DNA of 64,000 nucleotides, taken from positions 1-64,000 of IMG/VR virus record IMGVR_UViG_3300003937_000082. One strand, given 5' to 3'. A program made the position numbers and the translations under genes. The stretch is from a virus. Of the stretch, positions 1 through 10,071 are shown piece by piece (the first letter of the stretch is position 1; the number at the start of each line of letters is the position of its first letter). The notes beneath the pieces were generated by a model that made no database searches, was not told the origin of the DNA, and worked only from the letters and a program-made list of their open reading frames with translations.

Positions 1-2640
1 TATAGGGAAGAAGGCGACTTTCTCGTAGAGTTTGTTAAAGCTTATTATGAGCATAATGAATCTATCATGGATAGGAACGTACCTAAGCTCCGTGACATTG
101 ATACTACTCTTGCGTCTTTTCTTGTATTCTTTAAGAAGAAGTATCTACAATCATTACCACTTGACACTGTTGTTGATACACGATTCATTATAAAACACAT
201 TCAAGACTTATACAAGCGAAAAGGTTCTGAAGAGAGTTTACGCTTATTGTTCCGTATGTTCTTTGATGAAGACATTGAAGTCTTTTATCCTTCGACTGCT
301 ATACTCAAGCCCTCGGACTCTATATGGGGTGGGGCAAAATATCTAGAACTCAAGCCAGTTAACACTGTTGACAATTATCCTATTCAGCGTGGTGATAAAC
401 TCACGGGTGACGTATCAAGTGCTACTGCATTTGTAGACGATATTATCTTTGTGAACTTCTCAGGCATTTTAATGCCTGTTGTATATCTCTCTAATCTCAC
501 TGGTCTATTCATTGCAGATGATGGTATTGCTGTAACAAGATTAGGTAATACTTCAAGTCACGGTAAACTTATATCGGGTTCTATCAGCGAAGTAAAGGTG
601 ACTAAAGGATCCAGAACAGCAGGTCAACAAATTGGTGACACTGTAAAGCTGATATCATCAGGGATTGGTACGAGTGCTACAGGTACTGTCGAATCTATAT
701 CAACGACCACTACAGGTAAGATTGACTTCGAACTCGAAGATGGCGGCTTCGGATATTCAGTTATAACTGATTCTAGTCAAACATCTCAGAACGATACTCT
801 GATTTCAAATCAAGTTGTGATCGTTGCAGGAAATAAAGTCGATGCGATAAAGACTGGCGATCATATTTTGGCGGAATCTGTCACTGGCTCGGCAAACACT
901 GTTGTGATTGGCGGCGGAAGAATTGTAGCATATAATCATCCTCTCCTATATGTCAAGACAGAAGATCAGACAAGAGCAAATTTTCTGACGTTTGTATCAA
1001 ACCAAATGTCACTTGCGGCATCTAATAGTTTATCAGTAAACGCTAAGATGCTTGCTGTCTTTAATCGTGATACAGAAGGACTCTCTACTAACTATAGACT
1101 AGGTGACATATCTAACTCTGGCTATAACGTTGTTACGAAACGATACATTAATGCAGAAGACGTTGCTTTATTTGAAACGTATAGAACTGGTGGTAGTTTA
1201 ACGACTGCACAGACTAACTGGATTCAAGATCGATTATTGCCTGCTATCTATGCCGCTGGCTTTGGTCATAAGTTTAATGCTCTTGCTCAAGGTGAAACAG
1301 CAAGCATCGAGATTGGTACAACTGCTTCTGTTCCTATTACAACTATTTCTCCTTATAACGCATCTGCTACATTTGATGTAACGACTATTGATAACCAAGA
1401 GAGTGTACGTGTTATCACTGACTTCATTGGCGACTTTGCTGACAAGCCTCTTGCTGTTATTATCAATGCGACTGCTATGCAAAGTCCAGGCATCTATGAA
1501 ATTGAAACTGTTGGTAATACAACCTTTACGAACTTCGGTGCGGCTAACAATAACATAGGCACAAGATTTGTCGCAAGTGGTCCTGCTACAGGCACTGGTA
1601 CTGTGACAGACGTTGTTGCTACTAACTATGGCATGAGTGGTAATTTAATAAGTCAAGGATTTAATGCTGAAACACTCAACACAAAAATTAAAGACGCATT
1701 CGAATCAAAAGCAATCACAATCGGATCTATAGCTGGCATTAATGTTACGAGTTCAGGATTTAATTTTGAGAATGATGTGTTTAGCGAGATCGAATATATT
1801 GACGTTGCAAGATTTGACAAGCGAGATGTTATTATTACGTTTGCAAATCCTGACTTTCTATTAGAAGTAGGTGACATAGTAACGCAAGCAGTGCAAATCG
1901 AAGATCCATCATTTGAGACAAACGGTCTTGTATCATATACAGCAAAAGGAAGATTTCTAAAGAGAGAAGGCAACGACTTCTACTTTCGACAACTATCTTT
2001 TTATGACTTCGATGAAGCGTATCAGATAAATATTAAGAATAACTTATATACTATCACAGATGTACGACCCGATTCTACTTCATTACCTATGGGTAAGAAT
2101 GCGTTGATCACAGGTGATGCGAGTTATGAGAAAGGACAAATTGAGTCAATTAAGGTTACCAATACTGGATATAGATACGGTGATCAAGAAGCAGTCGATG
2201 TCCAGAACTTAGCTGGACAGAAAGTAGCGACAGCAACACTTCGAACTCTTGGTCCTGGTACGACAGAGGGAAAGTGGAGTTCAAGTACTTCTTTCTTAAG
2301 TGATAAGACGAAGGCTCTACATGATAATGATTATTATCAAGAGTACTCTTATGATATCTCTACTATTATTGATCCAGAAAGATATAGTACGTTAATTAAA
2401 GATACAGTAGGCGTAGCTGGTACGAAAGTCTTTGGCTCCCCTCTCATAAATACTAATAGTAATTTAAACAGTACGCTTGACGTTGAGTTTCAAGTCTGGA
2501 ATCTAAGTGATGAGAATTATGTTACAGAGGGATCGGAAACTATAATGACAGAAGGCGGTAGTTCAGAAGCGTTGGTCGCACAAATAATTGGACTTGATAC
2601 CACAGCATCGAATGCTGTAACAACATCGATAGGAACCTAA
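1..2640 (+). CDS. Large baseplate wedge/tail structural protein in the gp7 position (5'-truncated by window edge)
   Basis: The reading frame is open from the first base of the window, so the ATG at 67 is probably internal and at least 879 residues are present. The residues encoded before 67 (LVEFVKAYYEHNESI) run straight into the conserved-looking N-terminal block (DIDTTLASFLVFFKKKYLQS, then IKHIQDLYKRKGSEESLRLL). Such a block is typical of large tail proteins of marine T4-like phages. The gene sits directly before a gp8-like wedge gene, the place T4 gives to gp7, and ends 9 bp before it. That position is the main reason for the baseplate assignment; I cannot show homology to T4 gp7 itself. 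Around 1483-1620 the protein carries a copy of the G-x-Y-x-I module also seen in three downstream genes. The C-terminal half is beta-rich and Ser/Thr-rich, as in virion proteins. Confident that it is structural, less so about the exact part. Confidence 0.7.
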   Translation, partial: YREEGDFLVEFVKAYYEHNESIMDRNVPKLRDIDTTLASFLVFFKKKYLQSLPLDTVVDTRFIIKHIQDLYKRKGSEESLRLLFRMFFDEDIEVFYPSTAILKPSDSIWGGAKYLELKPVNTVDNYPIQRGDKLTGDVSSATAFVDDIIFVNFSGILMPVVYLSNLTGLFIADDGIAVTRLGNTSSHGKLISGSISEVKVTKGSRTAGQQIGDTVKLISSGIGTSATGTVESISTTTTGKIDFELEDGGFGYSVITDSSQTSQNDTLISNQVVIVAGNKVDAIKTGDHILAESVTGSANTVVIGGGRIVAYNHPLLYVKTEDQTRANFLTFVSNQMSLAASNSLSVNAKMLAVFNRDTEGLSTNYRLGDISNSGYNVVTKRYINAEDVALFETYRTGGSLTTAQTNWIQDRLLPAIYAAGFGHKFNALAQGETASIEIGTTASVPITTISPYNASATFDVTTIDNQESVRVITDFIGDFADKPLAVIINATAMQSPGIYEIETVGNTTFTNFGAANNNIGTRFVASGPATGTGTVTDVVATNYGMSGNLISQGFNAETLNTKIKDAFESKAITIGSIAGINVTSSGFNFENDVFSEIEYIDVARFDKRDVIITFANPDFLLEVGDIVTQAVQIEDPSFETNGLVSYTAKGRFLKREGNDFYFRQLSFYDFDEAYQINIKNNLYTITDVRPDSTSLPMGKNALITGDASYEKGQIESIKVTNTGYRYGDQEAVDVQNLAGQKVATATLRTLGPGTTEGKWSSSTSFLSDKTKALHDNDYYQEYSYDISTIIDPERYSTLIKDTVGVAGTKVFGSPLINTNSNLNSTLDVEFQVWNLSDENYVTEGSETIMTEGGSSEALVAQIIGLDTTASNAVTTSIGT
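1483..1620 (+). repeat. G-x-Y-x-I module, copy 1
   Basis: Encodes SPGIYEIETVGNTTFTNFGA, then GTRFVASGPATGTGTV, inside the gp7-position protein. Most diverged copy. Confidence 0.7.
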
Positions 2641-2649
2641 GGTAATATA

Positions 2650-4464
2650 ATGGCAAAGATCATTACAGAAAATTTTAAAGTAGAGACAACGAAAGAGATG
2701 TTCTCTACTTTTACTAGTAAGAACGAAACGATTGCGGCAAACTTTCTCACGGGTTTGAATACATATGTTGCCAATGAATCAGGCGTTTCTTTAACTAATG
2801 TCCAAAAGACTGAGATACAAGATATCGTAGAGGGTCAACTAGCTACAAATCTTCCTGTCGCATCTTATTATATCATGGGTTCTAGCATCGACAAAACAAC
2901 TGCAATTTCAAACACTCAAGTAGAGAAGCGTGAATTTCAACGAAGAGTTATCTTTGGCAACAAAGTAACAGAAGATAATATTCGCTACATGTTTTATAAG
3001 AACACTTGGACTAGTGGAACAGTCTATGATGACTTTGATGACACCCAAGATATATTAACAACTAATAATGTCGTGACTGTTTCGAATAGTGAAGGCGACT
3101 ACGAGGTGTTCAAGTGTCTTGAAAATAATAATGGTGGTACATCAACTCAACAACCTTCTTTCACTGGTATTGATGCTACTTCTTATGAGCAAATCTTTAC
3201 GGGAGATGGATACGTATGGAAGTATCTGTTTACTGTTGCCGCAGGTGATGATGTTATATTTGGAACTAGTGACAGCTTACCTCTACCTTATCCATCTTAC
3301 GGTAATGCTAATGTAATTGCTGCCGCTAAAGAAGATATCTCTCAGATTATTATTGAAAACACTCAGACTAATTTGTTCCAAGAATACGTATTTGGACCTA
3401 CGAATGGTCCTAGTACAGTATCTTTTCAGAGTGTTGAGCAATCGAAAACTTCACCAAATGTTGGCGAAATTAGAGTCAGAGCAACTCCCAAGTCTGGCTT
3501 CTCGTTATATACAGGCAACGATGCTTACAAGAACATGTACTTACTACAGACAAACAGCAATGGTGACCTGACTATATATGATGTCTTAAGTAGTTCAACT
3601 CCTAATAGTCCAAACTTAGACATCGATTTGAAGATCAATACGACTAACGGCAATAATTCTAATTACTTTAAGACTGATACATTTCAGCTTGTCCCTAAGA
3701 TTAATGTGACAAGAAGTACATCGACTGGCACTCCTTGTGTTGCATATGGCGTTATCGATGAATTCGGAACATTAAAAAAGGTTGCATTCAAGAATAAGGG
3801 AAGTGAATATAAATTTGCTACTGCTACTCTTGCATTACCTACTTCGATAGCTACTAACTATACGCCGTCGCAAGCCGCTACTCTAAGATGTGTGGTTTCA
3901 CCTACAGGCGGTCACGGATCAGATATGATTTCCGAGTTGGGAATGAGTAGACTATCAGTTATCACAAACTTTTCGGGAGAAGATGTAGCAATACCAGATG
4001 CGAACACATACACTAAAGTCGGACTGATAAAGAATCCTTTTTTTACAGATTCCACTTTCCCGACACAATTCGATAACAGAACTTCAATAGTAATTAGTGG
4101 CGATCACACAGCAACAGCAACAGCTGGACATTATGTTCAGCAAACAATTGCGTTAGATGACATTAATAGTGAAACAATCACAACGAGAATTCATGAAAGT
4201 GTTTACTCTGGAGGTAACACAACTATCTATCTGGTAGATTACTATGGAGACTTCAAGAACACATTTCAAACTGGCAATATTTTAGTAAAAGCTAACTTGG
4301 CTACGACAACGGCTAGTACGCTTGCTATAAATAATGCTAGTAATGATGTTACGTATGGTAAATATTCTCCGTACAGTGGACAAGTTCTACACTTTGTAGA
4401 CTTCGATCCCATTCAGAGACAGGCTACACGTAAAGAAAAAATTAAATTTATTTTCGATTTCTAG
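2650..4464 (+). CDS. 8: Baseplate wedge protein, T4 gp8-like
   Basis: 604 aa, much longer than T4 gp8 (334 aa). It shares gp8 landmarks in the right order: an N-terminal segment ending in a WTSGTVYDDFDD-type block, a segment like T4 'LVYRCLD' (YEVFKCLENN, about residue 151), then GDGYVWKYLF (about residues 185-194; T4 has GDGYVWEYLF). The very C-terminus, KEKIKFIFDF, resembles T4 gp8's EINILFTF ending. T4 gp8 forms part of the baseplate wedge that joins the hub and anchors fibre-bearing proteins. The extra length lies mainly between the YLF motif and the C-terminus, as beta-rich sequence. The start is an ATG with a weak upstream AAGG. The gene follows its left neighbour by 9 bp and precedes the DUF4815 gene by 16 bp, so the three are probably one transcript. 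Confidence 0.8.
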   Translation: MAKIITENFKVETTKEMFSTFTSKNETIAANFLTGLNTYVANESGVSLTNVQKTEIQDIVEGQLATNLPVASYYIMGSSIDKTTAISNTQVEKREFQRRVIFGNKVTEDNIRYMFYKNTWTSGTVYDDFDDTQDILTTNNVVTVSNSEGDYEVFKCLENNNGGTSTQQPSFTGIDATSYEQIFTGDGYVWKYLFTVAAGDDVIFGTSDSLPLPYPSYGNANVIAAAKEDISQIIIENTQTNLFQEYVFGPTNGPSTVSFQSVEQSKTSPNVGEIRVRATPKSGFSLYTGNDAYKNMYLLQTNSNGDLTIYDVLSSSTPNSPNLDIDLKINTTNGNNSNYFKTDTFQLVPKINVTRSTSTGTPCVAYGVIDEFGTLKKVAFKNKGSEYKFATATLALPTSIATNYTPSQAATLRCVVSPTGGHGSDMISELGMSRLSVITNFSGEDVAIPDANTYTKVGLIKNPFFTDSTFPTQFDNRTSIVISGDHTATATAGHYVQQTIALDDINSETITTRIHESVYSGGNTTIYLVDYYGDFKNTFQTGNILVKANLATTTASTLAINNASNDVTYGKYSPYSGQVLHFVDFDPIQRQATRKEKIKFIFDF

Positions 4465-4480
4465 GAAAAGAGTATAATAC

Positions 4481-7400
4481 ATGGGCATTAATACAGACTT
4501 AAATGTTGATCCGTACTATGACGATTTTAGTGAAGCTAAACAGTTTAACCGCATTCTGTTTAAGCCCGCAAAAGCCGTACAAGCACGTGAGTTAACACAA
4601 CTTCAAACCATTCTTCAGAAACAGGTCGAACGATTCGGTTCGAATGTTTACAAAGAAGGTACAGTTATTAGTGGTATCAACATCACTTCACGTCCAGATA
4701 TCTCTTATGTGAAGCTAGATGATACAACTAACTTTACTGACCCAAGTGTTTATAATCAAACTGAATCTGCAATTTTTACTGCAACCGGTAGGTCAACTGG
4801 TCTCGTTGCAGAAATCATTTTAGGCGAAAACGGTTTCCAAACTCAAGACCCAGACCTCAAAACTTTTTATATTAACTATATTGGCTTTGATGATGTTGCT
4901 GTTCCTGGTGCTAGTTTAACAGATGTAAAACAATTCGCACAAGGTGAACAGCTTATAATTAAAGACGTTAACGGCAATGAGGTTGAGCGTAGTATTACAG
5001 TTGCAAGAGTTTCTGGTCATGCTGGCAAGTCTTTTGGCGTTTCATGTGAAGAAGGTGTTGTGTACCAGAAAGGACACTTTATCTTTGTAGATAATCAGTT
5101 TATCATTGTATCAAAGTACTCTAATATTCCTGGCGCATCGTCAGTCGGATTCTCTGTTGCAGAAAATTTAATCAACTCTAATAAAGATACAACTCTTCTC
5201 GATAACGCATCAGGATTTAATAACGAGAACGCACCAGGCGCTGATAGACTTCAGTTAGTGCCACAGCTAGTAACAGTTGCTACTGCTTCAGAACCAGAAG
5301 AGTTCTTTGCTCTTGTGAGATATGTTGGCGGTGAAGCAGTACGTATTCGTGACAGAACAGAATTTAACGTAGTTGGAGACGAACTCGCACGTAGAACTTA
5401 TGAAGAGTCTGGTAACTATGTTACTAATGGACTTAAGGTTACACTAGAACAAGACGGATCAAACTCTTATGCTGTAGTCTCACCAGGTAAGGCTTATGCT
5501 TTCGGCAGAGAGACAGTCAATGTCTCGGCTAGAAAATTGCTAATAGATCCTACTACGCTCACTCAATCTAAAGATAATCAATACACGGGTGTTCAGTACG
5601 GACAGTATTTTACATATAACCATGCAACGTCTCAAAAATTAAATGAATTTGATTTTGATGGTCAAGTTTATTCACTTAAAGATTCGAATAGTGCTATCAT
5701 AGGCACATGCTCTGTGTCAAATGTTATTCCAGGTAAAATCTTTGTATATAATATAAAAAAGAATAGTGGAAAAGCAAACACTGCTATTGCTAAAATACTA
5801 GACACTGTAATTACCAATTCAGGCACTCTTTACGGCGTTAATGCTGGCGGGAAGATTTTTGATGCAGGTAAGGGATCTATCAATAGTATATCAAACGTAT
5901 CGTTTACTAGAAGAATAAGATATTCATTACAAAATAATAGTGGTAATAGCATTACTATTTCCGCAACTGATAATTTTAAACCTCTTGCGAATAGTAGCGT
6001 ACTTGGTGTCACTACTAATAATAATGTATGTACTTGTACTGCACAGTATGTCAACACAGATGACTTACAGGTTAGTATTACTCCTCCTAGTGGTCAAACA
6101 CCTGAATATATTTATTTTGATGCTATCATCACTGGTACAGCCCAAGACGGTTTACAGGAATTAGATGTTTATGTTAACACGACCTATGACTTAAATGGCA
6201 ATGGCTCTTTTGGTGTCCCAAATATTGCATCACTTGGAATTCCTAATGCTATTAAATTACTTGAAGTTATGGACACTGGAGTTTCAACTCCAGTAGATAT
6301 CACATCTAAATTTAAGTTAGTCAATAACCAGAAAGATCATTTCTATGATCACTCATATATTACGCTTAAAGCTGGCGAATCAATTGCTCAAAACAGACCA
6401 CTTAGAGTTAAAGTTAAAGTATTGCGTAGACAGTCTACTTTAGGTAGTGGATATTTAACTGCTAATAGTTACAGTACATTGACTAATAAAAACTTAGTTA
6501 AAAACTTTGAAGGCAAAGACAGCATCTCTTATAATCTAATTAACTGTTTTGATTTCAGACCTTACAAACAGCCTTTAGCTTCTTACGCTCTGGGTGTTGC
6601 AGGCGCATCTACAGTGACATCACTGTCTAATGCTATTGTCGCAGGTGTTTCTCCATCAAATGAATCAACGATAATTTCGAACCAATCTTATTTCATGTCA
6701 CGTATTGACAGTGTAGTGTTAGATGAGTTTGGAGATACTATTATCTATAAAGGCGGCGAAGCAGAGAACCCAAGTATTCCAGAAATTTCAGGAATGTATG
6801 CTTTAAGTAACGTTTATGTTCCTGGTAATGTCACTAAGATTACTGGTAACAATCCTATTCGTGTCGTAGATGTAACAAACAAAAACTACACGATGAAAGA
6901 GATTGCTGGTATAGAACAGAAGATCGACAGACTTACTGATTTGGTATCTCTTAGCTTGTTAGAAACTCAAACAAAGAGTTTGTTTATTCCTGGTGCAGAC
7001 GGAAATGATAGATTTAAGAATGGAATCTTGGTTGATTCGTTTAAAACGCTTGCAGTAGGTGACGTAGCAGACCCAGAGTTTGGTGCCGCTGTCGATAAGT
7101 CTAGAACCGTTGCAACTCCTTCAGTCACACAGTTCCCAGTTGATCTTAAGGTAGACTCAAGCACGGGAGCAAATGTATATCAAGATGTAGTAACTCTTGC
7201 CGATACTGGATCACGTGTTACAGTGATCGATCAGCCTTTTGCTACGAACTTTAGAAACTGTGTATCTAACTTCTATAACTATGCAGGTAAAGCGGCAATC
7301 GATCCTCCGTTTGATGCTGGTTATGATGTTATTCAGAATCCAGCTATCAATTTAGAGATTGATATTGCAACTCCTCTTTTAGATTTAGTTGACAATCTTC

Positions 7401-9889
7401 AAGAAGTTCTTCCTTTAACTAGAGAGCAAGTAAATTCTATTACTGGTGCTATTGTGCAGAATGGAAATTCATTCGCTCAGACTACGACAACTACGACAAC
7501 TTCTACCAGCTTAGTTGCGGGTGATAGCCAAACTACTACTAGCGCCGTAGGAAACTTTGTGACGGATGTTACTATGTCTCCTTATATTCAATCAAGAGAA
7601 GTTAAAATACTTGTAACTGGTCTGAGGCCAAACACACGACATTACTTCTTCTTAGATGGCACCACAATTAACGATCACGTTTATCCTGGTGAAGTTAATC
7701 CAACCATAATTGGATCTACAGCCGAATATAATGTAGGAGAAGTTGAAGTCAAGGGAACATTAGGCGCATCAGTGCGTACAGATACAGAAGGAACTCTTGC
7801 GGCAGTATTTGTGATACCTGAAGCTACATTCTTTGTTGGTGAACGCTCAATCGAAATAGTTGACGTTGATCAGTATTCAAGCATCGATAGTGGTAAGACT
7901 TCATACAGTAAAGCAATCTATAGGGCTTATAACTTTGAAGTAAATAAATCCGATCTAACTCAAACCACTCGTACACCTACTTTCGACATACAAAGAAATG
8001 TTACAACTAGATCGTTTACTAGACGATGGCAAGAAGGAGGAGATCCTATTGCACAAACTTTCATAGTTAGACCCGCACAAGCTTTAGGTGCAAGTATGTC
8101 TATGATTAGTAGTGTAGATGTTTATTTCAAATCCAAATCTACAAGCGTCGGCGCAACACTTGAACTGAGGGAAGTTGTGAATGGATATCCATCTTCGGCC
8201 ACTCTTCCTTTTGGCAGAAAACATCTTCGCCCAAGTCAAATTAAAATTTCTGATAAAGGAACTGAGGCAACTACGTTCGAGTTTAAGAATCCTGTAAAAC
8301 TCAACGTTAACAAAGAGTATTGCTTTGTTGTTATCCCAGATGCTAACTCACCAGACTTCTTGATATACACCTCTAAGGTTGGCAATAGTGATTTAGCGAC
8401 CGGTGAATCAGTCACTAACGATTGGGGAGATGGAGTACTTTTCACTTCTACGAATGACAGCGCATGGAAATCTTATCAAGATGAAGACATTAAGTTTACA
8501 CTGAAGAGATATCAGCACCAAGCAAATGCTGGCTCAGTAGACTTAAGTCCTAATGATGTAGAGTTTCTTACGGTTGCAGACACGACATCAAACTTTAGAA
8601 ATGATGAACTTGCTTATGTGAAAAAGAATACCTCTTACGCTTGTGGTGTAACAGATAGAACTGTCACTATTACAGGAGGAAGTGTGTTCGCAGTTGGAGA
8701 CTATATTCTTATCGAAGATGGTAATAATAAATTCTTGTCTGAAATTGTTGCCGCTAATGATAGTGCATCATCACTTACACTTAGAACTCCTTATGATAGC
8801 GATACGACAACTTCTGCTACTGCATTTATGACTGTAGCAGGTAAAGTATCATACTTTAACAGTAGAAAAGGCGATAGAGTGTTCTTGCGAATGAGTTCCG
8901 CTAAAGCAGGAAATTTCTTCGCATCAGGAGAAGTTCTAAACGGATACAGAACAGGAGCAACCACTACTATTTCGACAGTAGATAACGAACCAATCTCCTA
9001 CTTTCAGCCACAAGTCTTTGTGAGTAACTCTATTAGAACTTCTACGGACTTAACTCTTTATAAGGGATCTGCTGTTGATAAAAGTATTCCTGCTAATGGC
9101 AATGTATATAGTACAAATGCGCTACGAGTTATCAATAGTACATCTAACATCGTTAACGCATCTCTTAGTGATGCAAACGACTTCAAGATTAGGGTTGATA
9201 TGGCTAATAATGGATACCAGTCTGCAACTCCTATAGTTGATCCTGCGTTATCAATGTTAAATGTATACAGGTATAAGATTTCAGATTCAGGAACATTAAC
9301 TTCAAGTTGGGTAACAAGAAAAGTCGTACTTCAGGAACAATTTGATGCAAAAGGATTAAGGGTTTACTTAAGCGCATATAGACCAGCTGGCACATTTGTT
9401 GATGTGTATGCTAGATTTGTTTATCCTACTGACGCTGAAGTTCAGAGCAACTGGATCAAATTGGTAAACTCAAGTGAAGATATGTATTCTAATACTTCTA
9501 ACACGTTAGACTATAGAGAGTTTCAATACGATCTCTCAAGCGAGGCTAACGATTATAGTTCTTTTCAGTTAAAATTTGAAATGCGTCACGCTAATACAAC
9601 TGAAATTAATGATCTTGATCTCGTATCTGCATTTCCATCAGTCACAAGATCCAAAACTGCTGGTAGTTTTGTAATCGGAACTACATATAGAATCACTAGT
9701 TTAGGTAATACAACTCAAGCGCAATGGAATACAGCCGCAGGCACTTCTGGTGTGACATACGCAGTAGGTGACACATTCACTGCTGTAGGTGTAGGAGCTG
9801 GAAACGGCACTGCTAACTCATCTATTATTAGTCCTGCAGAGAACTTGTTCCCACATATCTATGACTACAGAGCGATTGCATTGACATGA
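4481..9889 (+). CDS. Giant DUF4815-family tail/baseplate protein
   Basis: 1802 aa. The N-terminus (DLNVDPYYDDF, then FNRILFKPAKAVQARELTQL and LQKQVERFG) is the hallmark of DUF4815, a domain of T4-like marine phage tail proteins. Position after gp8 suggests a T4 gp9/gp10-like role linking baseplate and fibres; this is inference. A low-complexity Thr/Ser linker lies near residue 1000 (7480-7515). It is followed by a segment with the 'TGLRPNTRHYFFLDG' motif common in this family, then long beta-rich repeats. Residues about 1727-1780 are a G-x-Y-x-I module set into the extreme C-terminus just before the final conserved-looking LFPHIYDYRAIALT, which looks like an insertion. AGGA upstream of the ATG fits a ribosome binding site. 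The stop overlaps the next start (ATGA). Confidence 0.8.
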   Translation: MGINTDLNVDPYYDDFSEAKQFNRILFKPAKAVQARELTQLQTILQKQVERFGSNVYKEGTVISGINITSRPDISYVKLDDTTNFTDPSVYNQTESAIFTATGRSTGLVAEIILGENGFQTQDPDLKTFYINYIGFDDVAVPGASLTDVKQFAQGEQLIIKDVNGNEVERSITVARVSGHAGKSFGVSCEEGVVYQKGHFIFVDNQFIIVSKYSNIPGASSVGFSVAENLINSNKDTTLLDNASGFNNENAPGADRLQLVPQLVTVATASEPEEFFALVRYVGGEAVRIRDRTEFNVVGDELARRTYEESGNYVTNGLKVTLEQDGSNSYAVVSPGKAYAFGRETVNVSARKLLIDPTTLTQSKDNQYTGVQYGQYFTYNHATSQKLNEFDFDGQVYSLKDSNSAIIGTCSVSNVIPGKIFVYNIKKNSGKANTAIAKILDTVITNSGTLYGVNAGGKIFDAGKGSINSISNVSFTRRIRYSLQNNSGNSITISATDNFKPLANSSVLGVTTNNNVCTCTAQYVNTDDLQVSITPPSGQTPEYIYFDAIITGTAQDGLQELDVYVNTTYDLNGNGSFGVPNIASLGIPNAIKLLEVMDTGVSTPVDITSKFKLVNNQKDHFYDHSYITLKAGESIAQNRPLRVKVKVLRRQSTLGSGYLTANSYSTLTNKNLVKNFEGKDSISYNLINCFDFRPYKQPLASYALGVAGASTVTSLSNAIVAGVSPSNESTIISNQSYFMSRIDSVVLDEFGDTIIYKGGEAENPSIPEISGMYALSNVYVPGNVTKITGNNPIRVVDVTNKNYTMKEIAGIEQKIDRLTDLVSLSLLETQTKSLFIPGADGNDRFKNGILVDSFKTLAVGDVADPEFGAAVDKSRTVATPSVTQFPVDLKVDSSTGANVYQDVVTLADTGSRVTVIDQPFATNFRNCVSNFYNYAGKAAIDPPFDAGYDVIQNPAINLEIDIATPLLDLVDNLQEVLPLTREQVNSITGAIVQNGNSFAQTTTTTTTSTSLVAGDSQTTTSAVGNFVTDVTMSPYIQSREVKILVTGLRPNTRHYFFLDGTTINDHVYPGEVNPTIIGSTAEYNVGEVEVKGTLGASVRTDTEGTLAAVFVIPEATFFVGERSIEIVDVDQYSSIDSGKTSYSKAIYRAYNFEVNKSDLTQTTRTPTFDIQRNVTTRSFTRRWQEGGDPIAQTFIVRPAQALGASMSMISSVDVYFKSKSTSVGATLELREVVNGYPSSATLPFGRKHLRPSQIKISDKGTEATTFEFKNPVKLNVNKEYCFVVIPDANSPDFLIYTSKVGNSDLATGESVTNDWGDGVLFTSTNDSAWKSYQDEDIKFTLKRYQHQANAGSVDLSPNDVEFLTVADTTSNFRNDELAYVKKNTSYACGVTDRTVTITGGSVFAVGDYILIEDGNNKFLSEIVAANDSASSLTLRTPYDSDTTTSATAFMTVAGKVSYFNSRKGDRVFLRMSSAKAGNFFASGEVLNGYRTGATTTISTVDNEPISYFQPQVFVSNSIRTSTDLTLYKGSAVDKSIPANGNVYSTNALRVINSTSNIVNASLSDANDFKIRVDMANNGYQSATPIVDPALSMLNVYRYKISDSGTLTSSWVTRKVVLQEQFDAKGLRVYLSAYRPAGTFVDVYARFVYPTDAEVQSNWIKLVNSSEDMYSNTSNTLDYREFQYDLSSEANDYSSFQLKFEMRHANTTEINDLDLVSAFPSVTRSKTAGSFVIGTTYRITSLGNTTQAQWNTAAGTSGVTYAVGDTFTAVGVGAGNGTANSSIISPAENLFPHIYDYRAIALT
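9659..9820 (+). repeat. G-x-Y-x-I module, copy 2
   Basis: Encodes AGSFVIGTTYRITSLGNTT, QAQWNTAAGTSGVTYAVGDT and a Gly/Thr-rich end, at the extreme C-terminus of the DUF4815 protein. The 17-bp string TGGAATACAGCCGCAGG is shared with copies 3 and 4. Confidence 0.82.
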
Positions 9890-10071
9890 TAACTGAAGGA
9901 TTCATAAGAAAAGAAGTTGGGGTTGTTAACACGGATGTGTCTGCATTCAAATCAGCTAAAGCGAGAATTGAGCAAACAAAGAAAATGATAGCTTTGGAAG
10001 ACAGACTAAATAATTTAGAGTTAGTAGTACAGTCACTACAAAAAACATGTAAAGAGATAAGCAATGAGTAG
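9886..10071 (+). CDS. Small coiled-coil protein, translationally coupled
   Basis: 61 aa. The start codon overlaps the stop of the DUF4815 gene (ATGA, 9886-9889) and its own stop overlaps the following fibre start by 8 bp, so translation is probably coupled on both sides. The C-terminal half has heptad-like hydrophobic spacing (IALEDRLNNLELVVQSLQKT), predicting a short coiled coil. The family is not recognised. Its place between a tail protein and a trimeric fibre suggests a small connector or trimerisation/assembly helper. It is very unlikely to be a shadow ORF because of the precise double overlap. Confidence 0.75.
   Translation: MITEGFIRKEVGVVNTDVSAFKSAKARIEQTKKMIALEDRLNNLELVVQSLQKTCKEISNE

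Noticed and set aside
67-69. ATG at 67 as the true start of the first gene.
   Set aside because: The frame is open to the window edge and the residues before it continue a conserved-looking block, so the real start lies upstream of the window.
7480-7515. ACTACGACA-type repeats as a slippage or phase-variation site in the DUF4815 gene.
   Set aside because: They are codon-level repeats of a Thr-rich linker with mixed bases, in frame, and not a homopolymeric or pure short tandem repeat.
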